From an uncultured Prevotella sp. (GTDB lineage: Bacteria > Bacteroidota > Bacteroidia > Bacteroidales > Bacteroidaceae): a stretch of DNA of 27,795 nucleotides. The DNA lies in NCBI GenBank assembly GCA_900546345.1, contig URCI01000038.1:1-27795 (forward strand), written 5' to 3'. Below the pieces are notes generated by a model. The model was given only the letters and a program-made list of their open reading frames with translations. It was not told the origin of the DNA and did not search any database. The first letter of the stretch is position 1. Each line of letters begins with the position of its first letter. Shown here in pieces: positions 8,133-15,590 of this stretch. The position numbers and the translations under genes are program-made.

Positions 8133-8164
8133 CAAATGTAGCGAATAGTTTTGGAATTTACAAA
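8133..8164 (-). promoter_or_regulatory. Promoter of the AraC regulator
   Basis: On the minus strand, TTTG (8164-8161), exactly 20 bases, then TACATTTG (8140-8133) match the Bacteroidetes consensus. The start codon is only 14 bases after the -7 box, so the leader is very short. Confidence 0.75.
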
Positions 8165-8205
8165 AAAAACAATCTCATTCTTAAAAATAATACCATTTAA
8201 AATCT

Positions 8206-8213
8206 TATCTTTG
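8206..8213 (+). promoter_or_regulatory. -7 box for the dcuB operon
   Basis: TATCTTTG fits TAnnTTTG and is 32 bases before the dcuB start. No consensus TTTG is at -33, which would suit an activator-dependent promoter such as one controlled by the divergent AraC protein (inference). Confidence 0.7.
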
Positions 8214-8245
8214 CACCGACAATCAACCTAAACGTAATATTAAAT

Positions 8246-9568
8246 ATGGCAACAACCCTCATCGTGATAGAATTGTTTGTCGTCTTGGCGTTCATCTTTA
8301 TCGGTGCGCGAGTGGGCGGTTTGGGACTGGGCATCTATGGCATGCTTGGCACTTTCATCCTGGTTTATGGTTTTGGTCTTGCTCCGGGCAAGGCACCCAT
8401 TGATGTGATGCTGATCATCATTGCCGTCATCACTGCCTCGGCGGCCTTGCAGGCTACTGGCGGCCTGGAGTATCTCGTGGGTCGCGCCGCCTTGTTCCTG
8501 CGCCGTCATCCCGACCATATCACCTATTACGGCCCTTTGTGCTGCTTTGCTTTCTGTGTCTTTGCCGGAACTGCCCATACCAGTTATAGCCTGCTGCCCA
8601 TCATCAGCGAGATTGCCCAAGCCAACAAGACGCGGCCCGAGCGGCCGATGAGCCTGGCGGTCATTGCCGCCTCACTGGGTATTACCAGCAGCCCCGTATC
8701 GGCAGCCATGGCCGCTATGATCTCCTCGGACCTGCTCGGCGGACAAGGCATCGAGCTTGGCACCATCCTGCTCGTCTGCCTTCCTGCAAGTCTTGTGTCC
8801 ATCCTTGTGGCCGCGTTCATTGAGAATCGTGTTGGCAAAGAGCTTGTCGACGATCCGGAGTATCAGCGGCGCGTACGCGAGGGACTCATCGATCCCGAGG
8901 CTGACGCCAACAATCTCAAGGAGGCCGAGACCGAGCACAATCCGCGTGCGCTGCATGCCGTGTGGGCTTTCTTCTTCGGTGTGGCCCTTGTGGTGCTGTT
9001 CGGCTTCGTGCCTTCGTTGCGTCCCGAAGGCGTGACAATGAGCGAGACTATCGAAATGGTGATGATGAGCGACGCCATCCTCATCCTATTAGTCGGCAAG
9101 ACCAGTGTGAAGGAATTGCCCAAGGGCAATATCTTCATGGCGGGTATGAATGCTGTCATCGCCATCTTCGGCGTGGCCTGGATGGGTTCTACTTTCTATA
9201 TGGGAAATGCAGAAGCCATCAACCATGCGCTCTCCGGTATGGTCTCCACGGCTCCCATGCTCTTCGCCGTGGCACTGTTCCTGATGAGCATCATGCTCTT
9301 CTCACAAGCAGCCACAGTGACCACGCTCTATCCTGTCGGCATCGCCTTGGGCATCAGTCCTCTGCTCCTCGTGGCTATGTTTCCCGCTGTCAATGGATAT
9401 TTCTTCCTGCCCAACTACCCGACGGAGGTGGCAGCGCTGGAGTTTGACCGCACGGGCACCACCCACGTGGGTAAATATGTCATCAATCACTCGTTCCAAT
9501 TACCGGGCTTTGTCACTACCTTTGTTTCCATCGGTGTGGGCTACCTCATCACCCTGCTCATCGCCTAG
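8246..9568 (+). CDS. dcuB: Anaerobic C4-dicarboxylate transporter (Dcu family)
   Basis: An inner-membrane carrier that exchanges fumarate, aspartate or malate for succinate in anaerobes. The 440-aa length and 10-12 hydrophobic segments fit DcuA/DcuB. Recognisable stretches include ATGGLEYLVGRAALFLRRHP, TAHTSYSLLPIISEIA, RPERPMSLAVIAASLGIT, and FFLPNYPTEVAALEFDRTGT near the C-terminus. DcuA and DcuB cannot be separated with certainty here. It begins an operon with periplasmic asparaginase and a porin, which points to use of asparagine-derived aspartate for fumarate respiration. Confidence 0.92.
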   Translation: MATTLIVIELFVVLAFIFIGARVGGLGLGIYGMLGTFILVYGFGLAPGKAPIDVMLIIIAVITASAALQATGGLEYLVGRAALFLRRHPDHITYYGPLCCFAFCVFAGTAHTSYSLLPIISEIAQANKTRPERPMSLAVIAASLGITSSPVSAAMAAMISSDLLGGQGIELGTILLVCLPASLVSILVAAFIENRVGKELVDDPEYQRRVREGLIDPEADANNLKEAETEHNPRALHAVWAFFFGVALVVLFGFVPSLRPEGVTMSETIEMVMMSDAILILLVGKTSVKELPKGNIFMAGMNAVIAIFGVAWMGSTFYMGNAEAINHALSGMVSTAPMLFAVALFLMSIMLFSQAATVTTLYPVGIALGISPLLLVAMFPAVNGYFFLPNYPTEVAALEFDRTGTTHVGKYVINHSFQLPGFVTTFVSIGVGYLITLLIA

Positions 9569-9581
9569 TGGTTTATCTGTT

Positions 9582-9630
9582 TATACATTATACACTATAC
9601 ATTATACACTATACACCATACATTATCCAT
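9582..9630 (+). repeat. Heptanucleotide tandem repeat upstream of ansB
   Basis: Seven consecutive 7-mers: TATACAT, TATACAC, TATACAT, TATACAC, TATACAC, CATACAT, TATCCAT. The array fills most of the 69-base gap between dcuB and ansB and ends seven bases before the ATG. Changes in unit number would alter leader length without a frameshift. Confidence 0.9.
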
Positions 9631-9637
9631 TTCCACT

Positions 9638-10693
9638 ATGAAAACAAGACGTTTCTCCCTCCTTTTGCTGTTGCTCACCATGTTAGTGACGCTCACAGCC
9701 AGTGCCAAACCGAAGATTAGAATCATCGCCACCGGCGGCACCATTGCCGGCGTGAGCACGTCGGCCACCAACTCAGCCTACAGCGCCGGGCAGGTGGGTG
9801 TCGGGGCGCTTATCCAAGCCGTGCCCCAACTCCTCGATGTGGCTGACGTTAGCGGCGAGCAGCTCGTCAACATCGGTTCGCAGGACATGAACGACAACGT
9901 ATGGCTGAAGCTCGCCAAGCGCATCAACCAACTGCTCAACCATGAAGGCTACGATGGTGTGGTCGTCACTCATGGTACCGACACCATGGAGGAGACCGCC
10001 TATTTCCTCAACCTCACTGTCCACAGCGACAAGCCCGTCATCCTCGTTGGCTCCATGCGCCCCTCTACGGCCATCAGTGCCGATGGCCCGGGCAACATCT
10101 ACGCCGGTGTCGTCGCAGCAGCCAGTCCGCAGTCGGTGGGCCGTGGCGTGATGGTCTGCATGAACAACATGCTGCTCGACGCCAAGGATGTCACCAAGAT
10201 GCACACCACCGACGTGGCCACCTTCCAGGCTGCCAACTTCGGCAAGGTGGGCTATGTGTATAACGGTCAGGCCATCTACAGTCGCGACATCACCAACCTC
10301 CACACCACGAAGAGCGAGTTCAACGTTGACAACCTCACGTCGCTGCCCAAGGTCGGCATCGTCTATGGCTATGCCAACTGCTCGCCGCTGCCGATGAAGG
10401 CCTTCATGGATGCCAACTTCGACGGCATCGTGCTCGCGGGGGTCGGCGATGGTAACTTCTATAAAGATGTCTTTGATGTAGCGCTGCAGGCCCGTGCCAA
10501 GGGCATCAATATCGTGCGCTCGAGCCGTGTGCCCACCGGTCCTACCTGTCTCAATGGTGAGGTCGATGACAGTAAATACCACTTTGTGGCCGCCCTGACG
10601 CTTAACCCGCAGAAGGCGCGTGTGCTGCTCATGCTCGCCCTCACCAAGACACGTGACTGGCAGAAGATACAGGAGTATTTCCAAAAATACTAA
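9638..10693 (+). CDS. ansB: Type II L-asparaginase, exported
   Basis: Hydrolyses L-asparagine to L-aspartate and ammonia in the periplasm. A Sec signal peptide (residues 1-23, ending TASA-KP) precedes the mature enzyme. Catalytic motifs are intact: TGGTIAG with nucleophile T35, Y48 in NSAYSAGQVG (flexible-loop tyrosine), and HGTDTMEET with T114 and D115, followed by GSMRP. The 351-aa length is normal for the type II enzyme. The operon position after dcuB and before a porin, with aspA 7 kb downstream, supports a catabolic asparagine-to-fumarate role. The heptamer repeat in its leader is unusual. Confidence 0.95.
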   Translation: MKTRRFSLLLLLLTMLVTLTASAKPKIRIIATGGTIAGVSTSATNSAYSAGQVGVGALIQAVPQLLDVADVSGEQLVNIGSQDMNDNVWLKLAKRINQLLNHEGYDGVVVTHGTDTMEETAYFLNLTVHSDKPVILVGSMRPSTAISADGPGNIYAGVVAAASPQSVGRGVMVCMNNMLLDAKDVTKMHTTDVATFQAANFGKVGYVYNGQAIYSRDITNLHTTKSEFNVDNLTSLPKVGIVYGYANCSPLPMKAFMDANFDGIVLAGVGDGNFYKDVFDVALQARAKGINIVRSSRVPTGPTCLNGEVDDSKYHFVAALTLNPQKARVLLMLALTKTRDWQKIQEYFQKY

Positions 10694-10741
10694 TTCCTCT
10701 TTTCACCTTTTTCTTATCAACAACCTAAAGCAGTCTACCGC

Positions 10742-11944
10742 ATGAAAAGAACATTCGCATTAGCGGCTGCGCTCATCCTTGCGATGGGTGCTGCCGCGCA
10801 GGGAGATAATGTCGGCATGGGAGGCTCAGACGGCGACTATGCCAGTCTGGCCGAGCGCATCGCCAACATTGAGAAGAAAAACGACGCCTTCAACGTCTAC
10901 TTCAACTATGCCGCCTCGGCGCAAGCCATCTACGACGGGCATACCTGGAGCAGTAAGCTGGCCAACAAACAGCTCCGCCTGGAGATCAAGGGCAACATCA
11001 CCCCGAAGCTCTTCTACCGACTGCGTCATCGACTGAACAAGGCCAACAATGCACAGTCGGAGGACAACTTCGCCAAGGCCACCGACATCATGATGGTCGG
11101 ATACAACGTCAATGACAAGCTCACCATCATGGGCGGTAAGATGTGCCAGATATGGGGCGGGCACGAGTTCGACGAGAACCCGATGTACATCTACCAGTAT
11201 TCCGACATGGTCGACAACATGGACAACTTCATGGCGGGACTCGTCGTGGCCTACCACCCGGTGCCCTCACAGGAGATTGCCGTCGAGGTGTCGGATGCCA
11301 ACAACGGCAAGTTCACCGACGAGTATGGCGCCAATGCTGTGGCCATCGCAGGCAACGGCAGCAGCGTACGGCAACTCGAGAAGAGCAACAGCCCGCTGAC
11401 CTATATCCTGAACTGGAATGGCAACTTCTTCGGCGGACGCTTTCAGACACGCTGGAGCTGGGGCTTGCAGACACAGGCCCGCCACGAGTACTCGCGCATG
11501 TGGGTCTTCGGCCAGAAACTCAATCTGCCGCGTGTACAATGGTATGTCGACTATATGGGTGCCTGGGACGGCCTCGACCGGTTGCGCATCGCCACCAACG
11601 ACCTCGGCACCTTCCTCGGCGACCGCGAGAACGCCTATTTCAGCGACGTACACTACAACTCGCTCATCTCGAAGGTCAACTGGCAGTTCGTGCCCAGGTG
11701 GAACCTCATGGCCAAGGGAACGTACGAGACGGCCAGCGTCAGCAAGATAGAGCAGTTGAAGGACTACCGCAAGTCCATCGGCTACCTCGCCAGTGTGGAA
11801 TACTATCCCGTCAAGGACCAGGATCTGCGCCTCTTCCTTGCCTACGTGGGCCATCACTACGACTTCAGCCGCAAGTGCGGACTGGAAGACTACAGCACCT
11901 CGCGCATCGAGCTCGGCTTCATGTACCGCATTAAGTGCTTCTAG
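10742..11944 (+). CDS. Outer-membrane porin (OprP/OprO-like)
   Basis: A 400-aa outer-membrane beta-barrel. A signal peptide (1-19, ending GAAAQ) is followed by a short predicted coiled-coil segment (YASLAERIANIEKKNDAF, about 36-53), as in phosphate-selective-porin-like proteins. Alternating aromatic/polar strands then continue to a C-terminal strand ending in YRIKCF. The final Phe is typical of Bam substrates. It is the third gene after dcuB and ansB (48-base gap) and probably supplies asparagine, aspartate or dicarboxylates across the outer membrane. That substrate is inferred from context only. No clear terminator follows. Confidence 0.82.
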   Translation: MKRTFALAAALILAMGAAAQGDNVGMGGSDGDYASLAERIANIEKKNDAFNVYFNYAASAQAIYDGHTWSSKLANKQLRLEIKGNITPKLFYRLRHRLNKANNAQSEDNFAKATDIMMVGYNVNDKLTIMGGKMCQIWGGHEFDENPMYIYQYSDMVDNMDNFMAGLVVAYHPVPSQEIAVEVSDANNGKFTDEYGANAVAIAGNGSSVRQLEKSNSPLTYILNWNGNFFGGRFQTRWSWGLQTQARHEYSRMWVFGQKLNLPRVQWYVDYMGAWDGLDRLRIATNDLGTFLGDRENAYFSDVHYNSLISKVNWQFVPRWNLMAKGTYETASVSKIEQLKDYRKSIGYLASVEYYPVKDQDLRLFLAYVGHHYDFSRKCGLEDYSTSRIELGFMYRIKCF

Positions 11945-11991
11945 ACAGCATCATTCATGTGGAAATGAAATGTCGCTTGATTATCAAATAA

Positions 11992-12642
11992 ATAGCCGAA
12001 GAAGAACTGCATGGCGCGGAGCGGGCGGACTACGGTGCGCAAGTCATCAGCCACCTTGCCGACGATTTGACAAGTGCTTACGGTAAAGGGTTTGACTACA
12101 GCTCTTTATACAAGTTCGTTAGGTTTTATAAAGCCTTTCCAAACATTTTGGACTCAGTGAGTCCAAAATTCAAAGGTCTGCTTTCGTGGACCCATTACCG
12201 CATCCTTTTGCAGGTGCCTGATGACGATGCAAGGGCGTGGTACGCCTGGGAGGCCTTGGAGCAGACGTGGAGCGTGAGGACCTTGCAACGTAACATATCC
12301 TCACAGTATTACTATCGATTGCTGAACTCGCAACACAAGGACCTTGTAGAAAAAGAGATGTTGCAAAAGACGGCTCCTTTGCAGGATAAGCTGGAGTACA
12401 TTAAGAATCCGGTCGTAGCAGAATTCCTCGGCTTCTCGCAGAATATCGATTTCCTTGAGTCAACCTTGGAAAAGGCCATCATCAGCAACATGGAGAAATT
12501 CCTCTTGGAACTCGGTAAAGGCTTCGCATTCGTAGAGCGTCAGCAGCATATCCACACGGAAAAAGAAGATTATTACATCGACCTCGTGTTCTACAACTAT
12601 ATGCTGCGCTGCTTTGTCTTAACTTACTATTCGCATTTTTAG
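11992..12642 (+). pseudogene. Remnant of a PDDEXK nuclease-family (DUF1016/YhcG) gene
   Basis: The frame 11992-12642 reads IAEEELHGAERADYGAQVI, then the DUF1016 N-terminal domain (FDYSSLYKFVRFYKAFP, LSWTHYRILLQV, WYAWEALEQTWSVRTLQRNI) and the start of the nuclease domain (ELGKGFAFVERQQHI, YYIDLVFYNYMLRCFVL). The 5' end is missing, because a TAA directly precedes the homologous part. At the 3' end the family's expected acidic-x-Lys motif after CFVL is replaced by TYYSHF and a stop. The nuclease core is therefore incomplete and the gene is almost certainly dead. About 190 of the usual 330-370 residues remain. Intact relatives are often found in defence-rich or mobile regions. Translation from the internal ATG at 12067 is possible but unlikely to give an active enzyme. 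Confidence 0.85.
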
Positions 12643-12729
12643 CTTTCACCTATCCATTTATTCAGGATTCCGTTCTGAAGAGGAAAAAATTGTGGAGACC
12701 CCTGGCAGAACAATATAAGACAATGTTGG

Positions 12730-13692
12730 TTAGTCTTTAAATACAATGCTGACCGTCGTCGGTCCTTCTGGACAACTGTCAAAATGAACATCGGCACCAA
12801 TCAGACTGGCGAACCGACGCACCACGGCGAGACCAAGTCCAAACCCCTTGACCTGCTGATGGCCGGTGGAGATGGAACGATAGAACTTGTCGAAGACTTT
12901 CTCGCATTCCGCCGTCGGTATGCCGCGCCCGGTATTGGAGAACGCCATCAGCGTGTGGCCGTCCTGCCGGTAGGCAGAAAGCTTTATCTCACCACCGTCA
13001 TCACAATATTTCGTGGCATTGGAGATGAGGTTGCCCACGATGATGCCCAACGCATTGCGGTCGGCGTTGAGGGAGAGTTCGTTTGGCGCGACGTTCATCG
13101 TGATGTGCAAGCCCCTGCGAATGATTTGGTTGGAATAGGCACTGATAATCTCACTGAACAGCTCGCGTATATTGATGTCAGTGGGAGTCAGCCGGAAGTG
13201 CGGGCTGTCGGCGCGTGTGAGCATGAGCATGTTGTCCACCATGCGGTTCATGTTGTCCACCACCCTTATGTTCTCCTTGATTTTCCGCTCGTACTCCTCC
13301 TGCGCCCGCGGTTTACGGACGAGCACCTCCAAGGAGCCCTTGATAACCGCCAGTGGTGTTCGCAGTTCGTGCGATGCATAGCTGGTGAACTGCCGCTCTC
13401 GTGCCAGCGACTCCTGCAAAGGCCTGATGCTCTGCCGAGCCACGTCGCGGGCGATAAAATAGAGGCACACAAAGATGAGGACAGAGAACACAGCCTGTAT
13501 CATCAGTATACCTATCATCCATGTTATGGGATGCTGAATACGTCCCAAAGCCAACAGATGGAAGGCATAAAGGTTAATACCCATGGTTATGAAACATGGA
13601 ATAAGGGCACACAGACCGCCCTGGACAATAATCTTGCGGGCGATATCATCCTGCAGGTGTTCCTGTTCTTTCTTGTCAATATCGTTGGTCAT
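12730..13692 (-). CDS. Sensor histidine kinase
   Basis: A membrane-bound two-component kinase. I place the start at 13692 (MTNDIDKK); an upstream in-frame ATG at 13746 would overlap the response-regulator end. Counting from 13692, two transmembrane segments (about 22-49 and 56-80) are joined by only a few residues, so there is no periplasmic sensor domain and sensing is probably within the membrane or through a partner. The dimerisation box is FTSYASHELRTPLAVIKGS with phospho-acceptor H108. The N box (GNLISNATKY), G1 (NTGRGIP) and G2 (KGFGLGLAVVRR) are intact. It lies 22 bases downstream of the response regulator and last in a CDF-RR-HK order. The kinase looks functional although its neighbouring regulator is damaged. 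Confidence 0.9.
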   Translation of the reverse strand: MTNDIDKKEQEHLQDDIARKIIVQGGLCALIPCFITMGINLYAFHLLALGRIQHPITWMIGILMIQAVFSVLIFVCLYFIARDVARQSIRPLQESLARERQFTSYASHELRTPLAVIKGSLEVLVRKPRAQEEYERKIKENIRVVDNMNRMVDNMLMLTRADSPHFRLTPTDINIRELFSEIISAYSNQIIRRGLHITMNVAPNELSLNADRNALGIIVGNLISNATKYCDDGGEIKLSAYRQDGHTLMAFSNTGRGIPTAECEKVFDKFYRSISTGHQQVKGFGLGLAVVRRFASLIGADVHFDSCPEGPTTVSIVFKD

Positions 13693-13714
13693 AGGAGAAT
13701 CATATTTTGTGGAG

Positions 13715-14108
13715 TTACCTGTCTGTGGCGATGAAGCCCACGCCACGGATGGTCTTGATGCAGCCGTCGGTCTTCAAATGGAGCTTTCTGCGAAGAGCAT
13801 TCATGAACACGTCGATGACTCCCGTGTCGTATTGGAAGTCGATGCCCCACACGTCTTTGATAATATCCTTACGTGGGCAGACGCGGTCTTTGTGCCTGAT
13901 GAAATAGACCAGCAGGTCAAATTCTCGGCCTGTCAGCTGCACATCCTTGTCGTTGGCCAGCACTTGATGTGTGGTGAGATTGACCGAGGTCACGCAGTGC
14001 GTCACTGCCGTCAGTGGCCACAAGCGTGTCGTAGCCTTCGTCGGTCAGCCCTTCTTGCAGAAAGGTGTAGATGCCGGGCTCGTCCTCAACGATAAGAATT
14101 TTTATCAT
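13715..14108 (-). pseudogene. OmpR/PhoB-family response regulator with deleted receiver domain
   Basis: Translation from 14108 gives a correct receiver start (MIKILIVEDEPGIYTFLQEG to ATDGSDALRD), then falls out of frame. The downstream frame encodes a complete winged-helix DNA-binding domain (VNLTTHQVLANDKDVQLT, LLVYFIRHKDRVCPRKDII, VFMNALRRKLH, IRGVGFIATDR). The locus is 394 bases instead of roughly 675, so about 280 bases are missing, including the phospho-acceptor Asp region, and the frame is shifted. The junction lies near 13985-14000, where GTGAC occurs twice. The DNA-binding part is open from a TTG at 14023, so a free DNA-binding domain might still be made. The first codon lies three bases after the CDF stop, so both were one operon. 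Confidence 0.88.
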
Positions 14109-14111
14109 GGC

Positions 14112-15212
14112 TTATTTGCTATAGATGTGATCAATGACGATGCTGAAAATATAGTTGGGATAGACCTTTCGGATTTCCTGTAAGAGCTGGAACTGGAAGG
14201 CTTTGTCGTCATGCACCGTATCGTCAGGCACCACGTCGAAGGTGATGGTACGCTTTTCCTCAAGATAGAAATATCCATGCACCTGCTCGATATGAGGATA
14301 GCTCTTCAGAAAAGCCATCACACCCTTTTGCAGCTCACTCTCCTTGCCATGGTCGCAAACTGCATAGATGCCCACAGTGACAATGACATGGTATTTATCG
14401 TAGAGCAGCTTGGTGATGGACCTGGTGAGGCCATGGATACGGTTGGCGGTCATCGATTCGGGCACGCTGACGTGGAGCGAGCCGATGATGGCGTTGGGAC
14501 CATAGTAGTTGAGGATGACGTCATAGACGCCGAGCACCCCGGCATACTGCTTCACGTCCTGCACGATGTGATGCATCATGTCCTTCGGAATGCTCTTGCC
14601 GAGAAGCTGGCCCACAGGAGCCCCAATCATATCGATGCCCGCCTTGATGATGACGAGCGAGATGATGGATCCGAGAATGCCGTCGAGGTTGACTCCCGTG
14701 AAGAGCATGATGCCGGCGGAGACGAGCGTGGAGAGCGTCACCACGGCATCGAAGGTCGCATCGGCGCCACTGGCCTCCAAGGCGTTGCTCTGCAACCTCA
14801 CACCCTGCTTCTTCACATACCAGCCCAAGACTATCTTCACGACGATAGCCACGATGATGATGGTCAGCGTGATGGCGGTGTAGGAAGGATTGGTAGGGTT
14901 GAAAATCTTCTTCACGCTCTCCACTAAGGAGAGAATACCCGTGGAGAGTACGATGACCGAGATGATGATGGCACTGAAATACTCCACACGGCCATAGCCA
15001 AAGGGATGGTCGCGGTCGGCGGGCTTCTCCGAGAGTTTCGTGCCCACGATGGTGATGACCGACGAGAGGGCATCGCTGAGATTGTTGACAGCGTCCATGA
15101 CGATGGCCACTGAGCCGGCCACCCATCCTGCCACAGCCTTGAACGCGGCGAGGAAGAGGTTCGCGGCGATGCCGACCACACTTGTGCGGATGATTTGCTG
15201 ATTTCTATTCAT
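14112..15212 (-). CDS. Cation diffusion facilitator exporter, Mn-type motif
   Basis: A proton-coupled divalent-metal exporter of the CDF family in the inner membrane. At 366 aa it has about six transmembrane segments up to residue 205 and a cytoplasmic C-terminal domain. The TM2 metal site reads DAVNNLSDALSS (N43-x3-D47), followed by ADRDHPFGYGRVEY. The TM5 site reads GADATFDAV (D151-x3-D155) rather than the H-x3-D of zinc-type CDFs. Known Mn-transporting CDFs such as MntE use an N/D-D-D-D site, so manganese (or iron) is the preferred guess. It is followed three bases later by the response-regulator gene, and its own TACCTTTG box lies 25 bases upstream. Confidence 0.9.
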   Translation of the reverse strand: MNRNQQIIRTSVVGIAANLFLAAFKAVAGWVAGSVAIVMDAVNNLSDALSSVITIVGTKLSEKPADRDHPFGYGRVEYFSAIIISVIVLSTGILSLVESVKKIFNPTNPSYTAITLTIIIVAIVVKIVLGWYVKKQGVRLQSNALEASGADATFDAVVTLSTLVSAGIMLFTGVNLDGILGSIISLVIIKAGIDMIGAPVGQLLGKSIPKDMMHHIVQDVKQYAGVLGVYDVILNYYGPNAIIGSLHVSVPESMTANRIHGLTRSITKLLYDKYHVIVTVGIYAVCDHGKESELQKGVMAFLKSYPHIEQVHGYFYLEEKRTITFDVVPDDTVHDDKAFQFQLLQEIRKVYPNYIFSIVIDHIYSK

Positions 15213-15237
15213 TTCTTCTTTATCTTATTTCTTTTGG

Positions 15238-15245
15238 CAAAGGTA
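15238..15245 (-). promoter_or_regulatory. -7 box for the CDF operon
   Basis: TACCTTTG on the minus strand, 25 bases before the CDF start. No TTTG -33 is seen. It may be a second promoter downstream of the 27-codon unit's promoter. Confidence 0.55.
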
Positions 15246-15282
15246 AGAAATATATTGGAATTATGGTGCTAATTGTAACCAA

Positions 15283-15314
15283 AAGAGCGCAAAGGCCTTT
15301 TCCCTTGCGCTCTT
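15283..15314 (-). terminator. Hairpin between the 27-codon ORF and the CDF gene
   Basis: A perfect 10-bp stem (AAGAGCGCAA with TTGCGCTCTT), with an inner GGCC loop region, is followed on the minus strand by only TTTT GG. It could end the short transcript or act as a leaky attenuator in front of the CDF operon. Confidence 0.7.
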
Positions 15315-15358
15315 GCTATCAAGACAACACTGAGAGATGCTGTCGGTGAAGTATCTTA

Positions 15359-15442
15359 TCACTGCACCATGTGTACGAAAGCACCATTTGACAACTCTGT
15401 GGTGAGGAACTGCAAAGCCTCGATTGATTTTTTCTTATCCAT
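15359..15442 (-). CDS. 27-residue small ORF with its own promoter and hairpin
   Basis: Not recognised as any named family. The ORF starts at ATG 15442 and ends at TGA 15359-15361. The peptide begins MDKKKSIEAL, has FLTTEL in the middle and ends FVHMVQ. It is amphipathic, with a Lys-rich N-terminus, and contains no Cys, Trp or signal peptide. Support for a real gene comes from its setting. A TATCTTTG box lies 49 bases upstream, with a roughly 42-base A-rich leader without Shine-Dalgarno site. An 11-bp-phased CTTAA array begins at the -33 position. A hairpin lies 45 bases after the stop. Alternatives are a leader peptide controlling the CDF operon, a small RNA with a chance ORF, or a small membrane-associated regulator. 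Confidence 0.5.
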   Translation of the reverse strand: MDKKKSIEALQFLTTELSNGAFVHMVQ

Positions 15443-15490
15443 GTCTATTCTTGTTTAAATGTTTATACTTGTTGTTTTCTTTTGATGGTG

Positions 15491-15498
15491 CAAAGATA
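15491..15498 (-). promoter_or_regulatory. -7 box of the 27-codon unit
   Basis: TATCTTTG on the minus strand matches TAnnTTTG exactly. The -33 position (about 15519-15522) is not TTTG but lies at the first CTTAAG of the direct-repeat array. This is typical of promoters where an activator replaces the -35 contact. Confidence 0.7.
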
Positions 15499-15519
15499 CG
15501 GACTTCCTCGCCAAAGATG

Positions 15520-15588
15520 CTTAAGATTGACTTAACTGTTCCTTAAGATTGTCTTAAGGCGTCGGTGACTCTTAAGGCATCGGTGACT
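15520..15588 (-). promoter_or_regulatory. 11-bp-phased CTTAA operator-like array
   Basis: CTTAA begins at 15520, 15531, 15542 and 15553, exactly 11 bases apart, three of the four extending to CTTAAG. A further CTTAAGGC-ATCGGTGACT at 15571 repeats the 15553-15570 unit with an 18-base step. OmpR/PhoB-family response regulators commonly bind direct repeats spaced 11 bp apart next to the -35 region, so this reads as a binding array for such a regulator. Binding is inferred, not shown. Confidence 0.65.
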
Positions 15589-15590
15589 AC

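Noticed and set aside
9773..10684. 303-codon minus-strand frame opposite ansB
   Set aside because: The asparaginase on the plus strand has all catalytic motifs. The antisense frame is rich in His, Val and Asp repeats and has no recognisable domain.
11143..11934. 263-codon alternative frame inside the porin gene
   Set aside because: Overlaps a porin with signal peptide and terminal Phe. The alternative frame is Arg/Gln/His-rich with no structure.
12784..13734. 316-codon plus-strand frame opposite the histidine kinase
   Set aside because: The minus strand carries every histidine-kinase box. The plus frame is a shadow.
13693..13746. Longer N-terminus for the histidine kinase starting at 13746
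   Set aside because: The extra 18 residues lie over the response-regulator C-terminus and have no kinase homology. The start at 13692 is favoured.
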